DNA from: Peptococcaceae bacterium
GTDB taxonomy: Bacteria; Bacillota; Peptococcia; DRI-13; PHAD01
Direction: 5' to 3'
Length of the DNA stretch: 64,000 bases
NCBI GenBank assembly: GCA_024655825.1
Contig: JANLFJ010000001.1
Coordinates: forward strand, 47,497-111,496
Positions 34,509 to 44,328 of the stretch are shown in pieces (the first letter of the stretch is position 1; each line of letters starts with the position of its first letter). The notes under the pieces were generated by a model, which saw nothing but the letters and a program-made list of their open reading frames with translations, searched no databases and was not told where the DNA came from. A program made the position numbers and the translations under genes.

Positions 34509-34547
34509 AGCGTTTGCCGCCAATTATATCTAAGGAGGAAAGCCAGG

Positions 34548-34778
34548 GTGAAACAAGAACGTGGCCGTCGTCCGCGTAAAAAGGTGTGCAGTTTCTGCGT
34601 GGATAAAGTGGAAAACATTGATTATAAAGAAGTGGGGCGCCTGCGCAAGTTTATCACGGAAAGAGGCAAAATACTGCCGCGCCGGATTTCCGGCAACTGT
34701 GCCAAGCACCAGCGCCAGTTGACCCTTGCCATTAAACGCGCAAGAAACATGGCCCTGCTGCCGTTTACGGCAGAATAA
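34548..34778 (+). CDS. rpsR: 30S ribosomal protein bS18
   Basis: 76 aa. Basic N-terminus, then VCSFC near 13-17 and a later NCAKHQRQL; these cysteines mark the zinc-binding (C+) form of bS18. Core motif [22 protein letters not shown] (in part) is standard. GTG start with AAGGAGG upstream. It dimerises with bS6 on the ribosome and possibly on the leader RNA. Confidence 0.96.
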   Translation: MKQERGRRPRKKVCSFCVDKVENIDYKEVGRLRKFITERGKILPRRISGNCAKHQRQLTLAIKRARNMALLPFTAE

Positions 34779-34811
34779 CGCACCTGAAAAAGGCCCAGGG
34801 CCAGGCAAAAC

Positions 34812-34838
34812 CGGGGGGAGCCGACGGCTCCCCTTTTG
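34812..34838 (+). terminator. Rho-independent terminator after rpsR
   Basis: GGGGAGCC (34815-34822) pairs with GGCTCCCC (34826-34833), followed by TTTT. Confidence 0.85.
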
Positions 34839-34945
34839 TGGTTGGTGATAGAAAATACCAGCCCCCTGAGGGAGGAGTTTAACCAACAAAGTAGAAATAG
34901 TATGGGTACTGGTTGAACGGATACTGCCAGAAGGGAGGCTCCTGG

Positions 34946-35254
34946 ATGTCAGGGACTGAGCTGGATATAGCTAAAAGCATCAGGGCATTGGAATGGTTGA
35001 AAACAGAGACGGTCAGTATTCTGGCCAGGCTGTTTAAGGCGCTGCTTAAAGGAAATAGGGAATCTGCGGTTGAGAACCTGGCTCTCCTGGTTATAAACTG
35101 CTTTCTTCTTCTTAAACGTCTCGGATTGAATTACGGTCAGATGGAGCTTTCTGTTTACGATAAGACCGAGGCTCTTCTTAAAGAAGGACACCCGCTGGAG
35201 GAATGGTATGGGGACCTATCATCGTTTAAGGCTTATCTGGATTTAAAGAGGTGA
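34946..35254 (+). CDS. MazG-like family protein
   Basis: 102 aa from ATG 34946 (GGGAGG seven bases upstream). Helical protein with the MazG-like pattern: LDIAKSIRALEWLKTETVSILARLFKAL (core) and SAVENLALLVINCFLLLKRLGL. The acidic metal ligands of catalytically active MazG pyrophosphohydrolases are not clearly complete, so catalytic activity is doubtful. It comes just before the DUF2232 gene, which starts five bases after its stop. Confidence 0.75.
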   Translation: MSGTELDIAKSIRALEWLKTETVSILARLFKALLKGNRESAVENLALLVINCFLLLKRLGLNYGQMELSVYDKTEALLKEGHPLEEWYGDLSSFKAYLDLKR

Positions 35255-35259
35255 AGCAA

Positions 35260-36231
35260 GTGGCCGGTTCCCTGCGGACCAAGGCTATCGCCGAGGGCGC
35301 ACTGATGGCCGTGATAACAGCCTTTCTGGCTGTTGCGGGGCTGTACATACCGTTTATGCAGTTATTAATTTTTTTCGTCTGGACAATACCCGGCGTGCTG
35401 GTTATAGTTCGTCACGGGCCTGCGGCAGGTATCCTCTCCATAGCTGTTGCAGGTTTCATGATCTTGATAATAGCCGGGCCGATGAGGGCTTTTTTTGCCG
35501 TGCTCCAGTTTGGCGGGCTTGCTCTTGTATACGGTTATGCTTTTAGCAGGCGCTGGCAGGCTGGGGTAACTTTACTGGCGGGTTCCGCCGTAATGATCGT
35601 CTCAACTCTTGTCCTTTATTATCTCGTGTACCTGCTTACCGGGATAAATAACCTCAATATTGCCGGCGAATTAAAAGAGGCCGTTGAACCAACAATCGAG
35701 CTTTACAAGAACATGGGTATAATTGGACCAGGCAAGGGTTTATCGGAAGCGATGCTTAGAGAATCGCTGCTGGCGGCGGTCGAGTTTTTGACAGCTTATT
35801 TCCCGGCGATTTTTGCTCTTTCGGGTGTGGCCTCGGCCTTTTTAAATTATTTTGCGGCTCAAAAAATACTTTACAGGTTTAAGATTGAAATTCCCGGGTT
35901 TCCGCCGTTTATACACTGGAGGTTACCCTGGTGGACGGTCTGGGGCTTTATTGCGGGCTTTGGCGCCAGTATGGCAGGAAACTACTGGCATAACAACGTG
36001 CTTACCCAGATCGGGAACAATATTATCATGTTGTATGGCCCGCTCCTGTTTATCATCGGTTTATCAGTATGCGCCTTTTTAATGCAGAAATACGTGGGCC
36101 AGGAGTTCATTTACCGCCTTATTTTCCTTTCGGTCGTCGTCTTTTTCTTTTCCCTGACCTATAAGATCTTGTTTGTGGTTGGACTTCTCGACCTCTTCTT
36201 TGATTATCGCCGTATACAAGGGGAAAACTAA
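35260..36231 (+). CDS. DUF2232 membrane protein (YybS-like)
   Basis: 323 aa from GTG 35260, chosen because AGAGGTG lies just before it; GTG 35251 lies in that site. About eight predicted membrane helices. YybS precedes gdpP in Bacillus, matching this position. The family is thought to be transport-like; DUF2232 proteins are distantly related to ECF S components. Ligand and role are unknown. The next gene begins 18 bases downstream. Confidence 0.85.
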   Translation: MAGSLRTKAIAEGALMAVITAFLAVAGLYIPFMQLLIFFVWTIPGVLVIVRHGPAAGILSIAVAGFMILIIAGPMRAFFAVLQFGGLALVYGYAFSRRWQAGVTLLAGSAVMIVSTLVLYYLVYLLTGINNLNIAGELKEAVEPTIELYKNMGIIGPGKGLSEAMLRESLLAAVEFLTAYFPAIFALSGVASAFLNYFAAQKILYRFKIEIPGFPPFIHWRLPWWTVWGFIAGFGASMAGNYWHNNVLTQIGNNIIMLYGPLLFIIGLSVCAFLMQKYVGQEFIYRLIFLSVVVFFFSLTYKILFVVGLLDLFFDYRRIQGEN

Positions 36232-36249
36232 TGGTGAGGTGTTGCGGCC

Positions 36250-38118
36250 GTGAGCTACGAATGGCTGCTGTTGCTGCTCGCCGCGGCGGGTTTTGCAGCA
36301 GCGGGGTTTTTAACGGTGGGGAAAAGAAAAAAAGAAAAATTCGCGAACAACGTGCCTGGTTTGAACCCGGAGCAGCTGGGGGAACTGCCGGTAGGCACAG
36401 CACTCCTGGACAGCGAAGGGAAAATAATCCGGGCAAACAAAAGAATGTCAGTGCTGCTTGGTCAAAAAGAGCTTGCCGGGAAAACTGTTTTTGACCTGTT
36501 TTCCGTTTCCTCTTTTCCTGGAAAACCGGGTTATGACGAAATAACCGTGATTGCTTATGCAGGGAGAAAGGCATTTTTCATAAAAATGCTGGAAGCGGCG
36601 GGCGAAAGAGGGAAACACCTTTTGCTGTGCGAAGACATTACCGAGCAGCTTCGAGCGCTGCGCATATACCGGGAAACACATCCCGCCATGGCTTTCCTCC
36701 AGCTTGATAACCTGTCGGAGATAATGAAAACGATGGCCGAAGAGGATAAGCCGCACCTGCTGGGTGCCCTGGAGCGGGTCCTGGCGGAGTGGGCAGGAAA
36801 CGTGGAGGGCTATCTCCGCCGCATCGGAGAAGGGCGGTACATACTTTTTTTTACGGAATGGGGCTTTAAACAGGCGGAAAAAACCCGTTTCGCCATCATC
36901 GATAAAATACGGGAGATCGACTTTGGCAATGAATTGCCTCTCACGGTCAGCATAGGGATAGGACTCCATGAAGAAAACATCAGCGAACTGGGGCGGCTGG
37001 CTCAAAGCTCCCTCGATTTGGCCCTGGACAGGGGAGGCGACCAGATTGTTGTCAGGTCACCCCAGGGTATCAAGTTTTACGGGGGCAAATCGACGAGCAT
37101 CGAAAAAAGAACTAAGGTCAAGGCAAGAGTCACTGCAGATACCCTGAAGGATATGATTAACCAGTCCTCCCAGGTAGTAATAATGGGTCATGAAATGGCG
37201 GATTACGACAGTTTCGGCGCTGCCTTAAGCTTGGCCAAGGCCTCCAGCGACCTGGGGAAAAAGGCCTGGGTGGTAGTGGATGAACATAATCCGGCGACGG
37301 ACAGGCTGCTGGCTGCCCTGCCTAAAGGCGCGCTTGCGGCCAGGTTTGTCAGTGCATCAGAGGCCGGCCGCAGGATGATCGACAAAACTCTTTTAATCGT
37401 GGTGGATACCCATAAACCTTCCCTCCTGCCCAACCGCGGGCTCCTGCAGATGGCCGGTCAGGTCGCCGTGATAGACCACCACCGCCGCGGTGAAGAATTC
37501 ATTGACGAGGCCAGGCTTGTTTACCTGGAATCCTATGCCTCATCCACATCGGAGCTGGTTACCGAACTTCTCCAGTACCTTGGCGACCAGGTGGAGATCG
37601 GCAAGGCAGAGGCAACGGCGCTTTTGGCCGGCATTGCCGTTGATACGAAAAACTTCATGCTCAAGACCGGGGTGAGGACATTTGAAGCCGCCTCATACCT
37701 GCGCGGGAAGGGCGCCGATCCTGTTGCGGTCCAGAATGTCTTGAACGATGACCTTTCCACCGTGATAAAAAAAGCGGAAGTGTTGAGGAACACCAGGGTC
37801 CTGTACGGCAGGATCGCCCTGGGGATAAGCGAAGATGTATACCCCGATGCCCAGCTGATGGCAGCCAAGGCGGCAGATGCCATGTTGAATATTGCCGGAG
37901 TAAGCGCCTCGTTTGTAATCTGGCCTTTTGACGGTGGAGTCGCCGTGAGCGCCCGTTCCAACGGAGAAATCAATGTCCAGACGATTATGGAAAAACTGGG
38001 CGGGGGTGGGCACCTTACCGTTGCCGCCGCCCAGTTGAATGACTCTTTGACGGCGGTGAAAGAGCAGCTTCTTAATCTCCTTGAAGAAGAGTTTCACGAT
38101 AAATATGACGGAAAATAA
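36250..38118 (+). CDS. gdpP: Cyclic-di-AMP phosphodiesterase GdpP (YybT)
   Basis: 622 aa. One N-terminal membrane helix (about 4-22), where Bacillus GdpP has two. A degenerate PAS domain (about 40-120), a degenerate GGDEF domain (about 140-275), DHH domain (GHEMADYDSFGAAL near 313, IDHHRRG near 405) and DHHA1 domain with GGGGHLTVAA near 586. It hydrolyses c-di-AMP to pApA. It lies in the standard yybS-gdpP-rplI-dnaB order. GTG start after GAGGTG. A c-di-AMP-binding regulator is also in the window (31006-31638). Confidence 0.95.
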   Translation: MSYEWLLLLLAAAGFAAAGFLTVGKRKKEKFANNVPGLNPEQLGELPVGTALLDSEGKIIRANKRMSVLLGQKELAGKTVFDLFSVSSFPGKPGYDEITVIAYAGRKAFFIKMLEAAGERGKHLLLCEDITEQLRALRIYRETHPAMAFLQLDNLSEIMKTMAEEDKPHLLGALERVLAEWAGNVEGYLRRIGEGRYILFFTEWGFKQAEKTRFAIIDKIREIDFGNELPLTVSIGIGLHEENISELGRLAQSSLDLALDRGGDQIVVRSPQGIKFYGGKSTSIEKRTKVKARVTADTLKDMINQSSQVVIMGHEMADYDSFGAALSLAKASSDLGKKAWVVVDEHNPATDRLLAALPKGALAARFVSASEAGRRMIDKTLLIVVDTHKPSLLPNRGLLQMAGQVAVIDHHRRGEEFIDEARLVYLESYASSTSELVTELLQYLGDQVEIGKAEATALLAGIAVDTKNFMLKTGVRTFEAASYLRGKGADPVAVQNVLNDDLSTVIKKAEVLRNTRVLYGRIALGISEDVYPDAQLMAAKAADAMLNIAGVSASFVIWPFDGGVAVSARSNGEINVQTIMEKLGGGGHLTVAAAQLNDSLTAVKEQLLNLLEEEFHDKYDGK

Positions 38119-38157
38119 ATCCCTTTTCCGAAATCACAAGACAGGGGTGGTATGGAT

Positions 38158-38607
38158 ATGAAAGTAATACTGACCGGCGATGTAAAGGGTACCGGCAAAA
38201 AAGGAGATGTTATCAACGTAACGGAAGGATATGCCCGCAATTTCCTGCTGCCCAGAGGACTGGCGGTAGAAGCAACCAAGCACAACCTGGCGGAACTTGA
38301 CAGGCAAAAAGCAGCTCTGGACAAAAAACGGGCGGAAGAACTTGAAAAGGCAAGGGATTTGAAAAAAAGGCTGGACCAGCTTGTTGTGACCCTGCCTGTC
38401 AAAACCGGCGAGGCCGGTCGGTTATTCGGTTCCATAACTGCAAAAGACATTGGTGAGGCGCTCCTGGAAAAACATGGCCTGACAGTCGACAAAAGAAAGA
38501 TCGAATTGAAAACACCCATCAAGGCCCTTGGCTCCTATCCGGTTGCCGTCAGGCTGCACCCGGAGGTTACGGCCACCATTGACGTCCGTGTTTCGGCAGC
38601 AGAATAA
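38158..38607 (+). CDS. rplI: 50S ribosomal protein bL9
   Basis: 149 aa from ATG 38158 ([11 protein letters not shown]), with AGGGGTGG seven bases upstream; ATG 38152 is too near that site. The N-terminal domain has [22 protein letters not shown] (core), followed by a long helix (about 45-75) and a C-terminal RNA-binding domain with GRLFGSIT and [15 protein letters not shown]. Standard bL9. Confidence 0.97.
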   Translation: MKVILTGDVKGTGKKGDVINVTEGYARNFLLPRGLAVEATKHNLAELDRQKAALDKKRAEELEKARDLKKRLDQLVVTLPVKTGEAGRLFGSITAKDIGEALLEKHGLTVDKRKIELKTPIKALGSYPVAVRLHPEVTATIDVRVSAAE

Positions 38608-38670
38608 TTAAAGAGACGCGGAAAAAATAGAGGCTGTTGTGAAAAACGATCAGGAAAGGGTGGTTGGAAA

Positions 38671-40014
38671 GTGAGCGTTATGTTGGAAAAGATTCCGCCC
38701 CACAACCTTGAAGCCGAGCAAGCGGTTTTGGGGTCCATGATGATCGACAAAGAAGCTGTTTATACTGCTGTGGGGATTCTAGTTCCCGAGGATTTTTACA
38801 AGGAATCCCACCAGATAATATACAGCAGCCTGCTTTCCCTGGAGTCAAAAGGCGAACCAATAGATATGATCACTTTGACGGAAGAACTGCGCCAGCAGAA
38901 CAACCTGGAAAAGGTCGGCGGGGTGGGTTACATAGCCACGATCGCCAATGCCGTGCCCACCGCGGCCAATGTTCGCCATTACGCCACCATTGTTGCGGAG
39001 AAGGCGGTGCTGCGGAAGTTAATCCGGTTTTCAACGAATATCGCCAATCGCTGTTTTGAGGACCAGGAAGACACCTTTGAGCTTTTGGACGATGCAGAAA
39101 GGAAAATCCTGGAGATTGCCACCAAGCGCAGTTCCGACGACCTTGTACCTCTAAAGAAAGTTTTGAGCGATACCCTGGAGAAAATAGAAATGCTTGCCAG
39201 CCAGAAAGGCAGCGTTACCGGAGTCCCTTCCTTTTACGCCGACCTGGACAGGATAACCTCGGGCTGGCAACAGTCAGACCTGATCATACTGGCGGCGCGG
39301 CCGGCCATGGGGAAAACCTCATTCGGCCTTAATATCGCCTTGAATGCGGCGCTTAAGGGAAAGCTCCCCGTGGCGATCTTCAGCCTGGAAATGTCGCGGG
39401 AGCAGCTCGTTCAGCGGATGATAAGCTCCGAAGCAAAGATAGACCAGCATAAACTTCGAACAGGCCGCCTACAGGACGAGGAATGGCTCCGCCTTACCAG
39501 GGCGGTGCAGCCTCTTTCCACGGCCCAGATTTATATTGACGATACTCCCGCTATTTCCGTGCTGGAACTGAGGGCTAAGGCCAGAAGGCTCAAAGCGGAA
39601 AAGGGTCTGGAACTGATAGTTATAGACTACCTGCAGCTTATGCAGGTAAACAACAGGAAAAATGAAAACCGCCAGCAGGAGATTTCCGAAATCTCACGTT
39701 CTTTGAAGGCGCTGGCCAGGGAGCTCAATGTTCCCGTCCTGGCCCTGTCCCAGTTATCCCGCGCTGTTGAGCAGACCCATGAAAAACGGCCGGCTTTAAG
39801 CCACCTGCGGGAATCGGGAGCCCTGGAGCAGGACGCCGACCTGGTCATGTTTATCTACCGTGAGGAATATTACAACCCGGATACGGAAAGACCGGGGATT
39901 GCCGAGATCATTATTGCCAAGCACCGCAACGGGCCGACCGGGATAGTGGAGCTCGGATTTATAAAGGAATACACTAAATTTGTTGACCTGGACACCTACC
40001 ACACTCCGGCCTGA
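38671..40014 (+). CDS. dnaB: Replicative DNA helicase DnaB
   Basis: 447 aa. N-terminal primase-interacting helical domain (1-110; PPHNLEAEQAVLGSMMI) and the RecA-type ATPase domain (Walker A ARPAMGKTSFG near 209-218, Walker B LIVIDYLQLM near 315, and the arginine-rich LSQLSRAVEQ). The hexameric helicase (DnaC in Bacillus naming). No intein. GTG start after AAAGGGTGG. Confidence 0.96.
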   Translation: MSVMLEKIPPHNLEAEQAVLGSMMIDKEAVYTAVGILVPEDFYKESHQIIYSSLLSLESKGEPIDMITLTEELRQQNNLEKVGGVGYIATIANAVPTAANVRHYATIVAEKAVLRKLIRFSTNIANRCFEDQEDTFELLDDAERKILEIATKRSSDDLVPLKKVLSDTLEKIEMLASQKGSVTGVPSFYADLDRITSGWQQSDLIILAARPAMGKTSFGLNIALNAALKGKLPVAIFSLEMSREQLVQRMISSEAKIDQHKLRTGRLQDEEWLRLTRAVQPLSTAQIYIDDTPAISVLELRAKARRLKAEKGLELIVIDYLQLMQVNNRKNENRQQEISEISRSLKALARELNVPVLALSQLSRAVEQTHEKRPALSHLRESGALEQDADLVMFIYREEYYNPDTERPGIAEIIIAKHRNGPTGIVELGFIKEYTKFVDLDTYHTPA

Positions 40015-40054
40015 ACAGCGAACCGCAGCGGGCAGGGCTAATTCGCCTTATCGC

Positions 40055-40083
40055 TTGACTTTGGAGATGCTGACTGGTAGAAT
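40055..40083 (+). promoter_or_regulatory. Promoter before FAD dehydrogenase-purA
   Basis: TTGACT (40055-40060) and TAGAAT (40078-40083) are separated by 17 bp in the gap after dnaB. Confidence 0.6.
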
Positions 40084-40179
40084 GATAGCGGCAAACAAAC
40101 AGGGGAAAGATAAGACTCAGATAGTTAGAGGCTATGTGGGTTATTTTTGTGTCACACCCCCAAAAAAGGAGACCGGCCT

Positions 40180-41583
40180 ATGAAAGGAAAATATGATGTG
40201 GCCATTGTAGGTGCGGGACCGGCCGGGATTTTTGCGGCTTTGGAATTGTCATCCCTGGACAAAAACCTTAATATCCTGATAGTTGATAAAGGCAAGCATA
40301 TTGATGAACGATTCTGTCATATACCCCGGGCGGGACACTGCCTTCATTGCGAACCATGCGCCATAATGAGCGGTTGGGCGGGAGCCGGAGCCTTCAGCGA
40401 CGGGAAACTGTCCCTGTCACCGCAGGTGGGCGGGCGCATCAGCGACTACCTGGACGAAGAAAAATCACGGGAATACATTCGTTATGCGGACGGCATCTAT
40501 TTAAGCTTTGGAGCGCGCAAAGAAGTCCACGGTTTGAATTCTAAAAAGATAGATGATTTAATCTACGAGGCTTCACGCTATAATATCCAACTGGTACCAT
40601 GCCCGGTCAGGCACCTGGGCACCGAACTGGCTTCGGATGTCCTGCGAAGAATGTATCTGCATCTGACCGGCAAAACAAGGACCGAGTTCCTTCCCTTGAC
40701 TGTCGTCAGCGAGATTGTTGCGGAAAATGGCGTGGTAAAGGGAATAAAGGTTAAAGATGGAAAGGGCGAAGAAAGAGAGATTGAAGCCCCGTACGTTATA
40801 GTCGCTCCCGGCCGGGGAGGAGCCCAGTGGCTGGCGGAACAGGCCAGGAAGCTCAATTTGAAAACGGAAAACAACGAAGTGGACATCGGCGTAAGGGTTG
40901 AAGTCCCGAATTCCATCATGGACCATCTGACCAGCGAGCTTTACGAAGCAAAGCTCATCTATTACTCCGACACCTTTGAAAACAAGGTCCGCTCTTTTTG
41001 TATGAATCCAGGCGGGATAGTTTCGGAGGAAAAATACGACGGTGAAATCGCCGTGGTGAACGGACACAGCTACGCGGACGCAAAACTCAAGACGTTCAAC
41101 ACCAACTTTGCGCTGCTGGTTTCCACCAGGTTCACGGAACCGTTCAACCAACCGATTGAATACGGAAAATACATTGCCAAATGCGCTAATATGCTTACCG
41201 GCGGCGGGGTGATGGTCCAGCGTCTGGGCGATCTTCTCCGCGGGCGCAGGACAGATTACGGCCGGCTGCAGAAGTCGACGACCATCCCCACTTTGAAGAG
41301 CGCGGTGCCCGGAGATTTGAGCTTTGTCCTGCCGCAGCGCTATTTAACCTCGATCGTGGAGACTATTCAAGCCTTTGACAACATTGCTCCGGGGCTGTAC
41401 GGCAAGAACACCCTTCTTTACGGGGTGGAAGTGAAATTTTATTCATTGAAAATAAAAGTGAATCCTAACTTGGAGACGGATATTAAAGGGCTTTATGCAA
41501 TCGGCGACGGGGCGGGGATTACCCGCGGGCTGATGCAGGCTTCGGTTACGGGGATCATGGTCGCCCGTGACATTGTAAAATAA
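40180..41583 (+). CDS. FAD-dependent dehydrogenase of the COG2509 type
   Basis: 467 aa from ATG 40180 (AAAGGAG upstream). N-terminal FAD-binding VAIVGAGPAGIFAALEL, then a cysteine-rich RAGHCLHCEPCAIMSGWAGAGAFSDGKL and a C-terminal GLYAIGDGAGITRGLMQASVTG. This is the pattern of an uncharacterised FAD dehydrogenase family found in many anaerobes. The CxxCxxC-like cysteines may hold a metal or disulphide. Reaction unknown. Directly followed by purA, perhaps in one transcript. Confidence 0.8.
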   Translation: MKGKYDVAIVGAGPAGIFAALELSSLDKNLNILIVDKGKHIDERFCHIPRAGHCLHCEPCAIMSGWAGAGAFSDGKLSLSPQVGGRISDYLDEEKSREYIRYADGIYLSFGARKEVHGLNSKKIDDLIYEASRYNIQLVPCPVRHLGTELASDVLRRMYLHLTGKTRTEFLPLTVVSEIVAENGVVKGIKVKDGKGEEREIEAPYVIVAPGRGGAQWLAEQARKLNLKTENNEVDIGVRVEVPNSIMDHLTSELYEAKLIYYSDTFENKVRSFCMNPGGIVSEEKYDGEIAVVNGHSYADAKLKTFNTNFALLVSTRFTEPFNQPIEYGKYIAKCANMLTGGGVMVQRLGDLLRGRRTDYGRLQKSTTIPTLKSAVPGDLSFVLPQRYLTSIVETIQAFDNIAPGLYGKNTLLYGVEVKFYSLKIKVNPNLETDIKGLYAIGDGAGITRGLMQASVTGIMVARDIVK

Positions 41584-41611
41584 ATGGCCAGCGGCAAAGG
41601 AGAGGGGTTGA

Positions 41612-42913
<1,302 letters not shown>

Positions 42914-42944
42914 GAACGACGGCAAAATAGGATAGGACCTCAGG

Positions 42945-42973
42945 TTGACAGAAAAGCCTGTCTCATGTAAAAT
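42945..42973 (+). promoter_or_regulatory. Promoter of tRNA array
   Basis: TTGACA (42945-42950) and TAAAAT (42968-42973) are 17 bp apart, 42 bp before the first tRNA. Confidence 0.8.
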
Positions 42974-43014
42974 ATGTACCTGCAGGGCACGTAAACCCTC
43001 TATTTTATTCTTGT

Positions 43015-43090
43015 GAGCCATTAGCTCAGCAGGTAGAGCACCTGACTTTTAATCAGGGTGTCGATGGTTCGAGTCCATCATGGCTCACCA
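43015..43090 (+). tRNA. tRNA-Lys (TTT)
   Basis: Acceptor GAGCCAT (43015-43021) pairs with ATGGCTC (43080-43086). D arm AGCTCAGC..GAGC, anticodon TTT at 43048-43050, T arm TTCGAGT, and CCA is encoded at 43088-43090. Confidence 0.96.
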
Positions 43091-43167
43091 GAGCCAATTT
43101 GCGACAGCCGGTAACAAAATTCCTGGACACAAGCGATTGGAAATTCGGAAGTCGTTTATGATTTTGT

Positions 43168-43242
43168 GGCCCGGTGGTCAAGTGGTTAAGACACGGCCCT
43201 TTCAAGGCTGTAACACGGGTTCGACTCCCGTCCGGGTCACCA
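43168..43242 (+). tRNA. tRNA-Glu (TTC)
   Basis: Acceptor GGCCCGG pairs with CCGGGTC (one G-T pair). Anticodon stem CGGCC/GGCTG encloses CTTTCAA, with anticodon TTC. T loop TTCGACT; encoded CCA. Confidence 0.95.
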
Positions 43243-43244
43243 AA

Positions 43245-43321
43245 CTTGGATTCGCTCAGCTGGGAGAGCGCCTGTTTCACAGGCAGGATGCCAACAGTTC
43301 GCGGTTCGGTCATCGCTCACC
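43245..43321 (+). pseudogene. Decayed tRNA-Val-like sequence
   Basis: The D arm (GCTC at 43254, GAGC at 43266) and an anticodon arm CCTGT-TTCACAG-GCAGG with anticodon CAC are well formed. The 5' acceptor has no partner on the 3' side, and the T arm does not fold. It sits between tRNA-Glu and tRNA-Asp, and an intact tRNA-Val(CAC) is 240 bp downstream. Confidence 0.65.
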
Positions 43322-43348
43322 GGTTGAGATATGAGAAATGGCAAATGA

Positions 43349-43425
43349 GGAGCTGTGGTGTAGTGGCCTAACATGCCTGCCTGTCACGCAGGAGATCGCG
43401 AGTTCGAATCTCGTCAGCTCCGCCA
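43349..43425 (+). tRNA. tRNA-Asp (GTC)
   Basis: Acceptor GGAGCTG pairs perfectly with CAGCTCC. Anticodon arm CCTGC-CTGTCAC-GCAGG gives GTC. Discriminator G, as required for tRNA-Asp; encoded CCA. Confidence 0.96.
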
Positions 43426-43483
43426 TCTTATTGATAAATTGAGAACTGGCAGACAAGGGGTGCTGGTGGTATAATAAAGGCAC

Positions 43484-43560
43484 GGGCGATTAGCTCAGCC
43501 GGTTAGAGCGCATGCCTCACATGCATGAGGTCGGGGGTTCGATTCCCTCATCGCCCACCA
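43484..43560 (+). tRNA. tRNA-Val (CAC)
   Basis: Acceptor GGGCGAT pairs with ATCGCCC. Anticodon arm CATGC-CTCACAT-GCATG gives CAC. T loop TTCGATT; encoded CCA. A TATAAT at 43470-43475 just upstream may be a weak internal promoter. Confidence 0.95.
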
Positions 43561-43610
43561 TTTCCGGACTGGTAATCACAACATATAACAGAATAACAAT
43601 TGTCGAAGAT

Positions 43611-43684
43611 GCGGGTGTGGTTCAATGGCAGAACTCCAGCTTCCCAAGCTGGCGGCGTGGGTTCGATTCCCATCACCCGCTCCA
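43611..43684 (+). tRNA. tRNA-Gly (CCC)
   Basis: Acceptor GCGGGTG pairs with CACCCGC. Anticodon arm CCAGC-TTCCCAA-GCTGG gives CCC. Encoded CCA is followed at once by a T-run. Confidence 0.95.
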
Positions 43685-43694
43685 TTTTTTTATA
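43683..43694 (+). terminator. T-run ending tRNA array
   Basis: CCA of tRNA-Gly is followed by TTTTTTTTATAAG. The tRNA-Gly acceptor stem could serve as the terminator hairpin. Confidence 0.4.
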
Positions 43695-43722
43695 AGAGTA
43701 AATGTTAACTGCTTTTAGCAGC

Positions 43723-44223
43723 TTATATCAGAACCCTTTTTTCGCAGTAAGGAGGGACGTGCAGCCACCCTTTTAAATTACCGTAGGCGGTGAGCTTATT
43801 GTAAAAATCTATTTCCGATTGCAGCATCTTAATAAACTTGTTTTTCAACTCTTCATTTTGAAATATTAATATGCTTTTCGTTTGCTGGATTACAAAATTC
43901 TGTATCCCGGAATAGATGGTGCGGAACATTAGTTCATCTCGAAGAATTTCGGTGTTTGTGGGATTGTTGATTGACTTCGGCGGTCTTGGAGGCAGTGGGA
44001 TAGCCATATTATCCATTTCTTTTTCGAGGAAGTTTATTTCTTTTTCCAGGATGTTTATTCCCATGGTTAAGATAACCTTAAAATCAATATCGTGTGTAAA
44101 GTTATGAAAAACCTGCGTCAACTCCAATACATCATATCTCTGGGCGAGATGCTGCCACAACCCATATATTTCTCCGCAGAAAGGTTTCGCCTTTGTAGCA
44201 CTGGATGAATTGAAAGATTTCAT
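43723..44223 (-). CDS. DUF3231 family protein
   Basis: 166 aa. Helical protein with EIYGLWQHLAQRYDVLELTQ, HNFTHDIDFKVIL and LEKEMDNMAIPLPPRPP, the pattern of DUF3231. These are ferritin-like-fold proteins related to spore coat CotF-type proteins, often found in spore formers, usually with two copies of the domain (about 330 aa); this one has a single copy. GAGGAGG precedes the start. It lies opposite the tRNA array and divergent from the aminotransferase. Confidence 0.75.
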   Translation of the reverse strand: MKSFNSSSATKAKPFCGEIYGLWQHLAQRYDVLELTQVFHNFTHDIDFKVILTMGINILEKEINFLEKEMDNMAIPLPPRPPKSINNPTNTEILRDELMFRTIYSGIQNFVIQQTKSILIFQNEELKNKFIKMLQSEIDFYNKLTAYGNLKGWLHVPPYCEKRVLI

Positions 44224-44328
44224 TACGAAATGCCTCCTCAGAATTTTAATATGTTGCGGTTAGGCCTAAATTATTACAAAAATAAATCTGGTAAAATAGG
44301 AGATAATTGCATACAAGGAGCGATATAC

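Noticed and set aside
43053..43313. An 86-codon open frame on the - strand across the tRNA array
   Set aside because: It is antisense to tRNA-Lys, tRNA-Glu and the decayed tRNA-Val; this type of translated tRNA is a well-known false gene.
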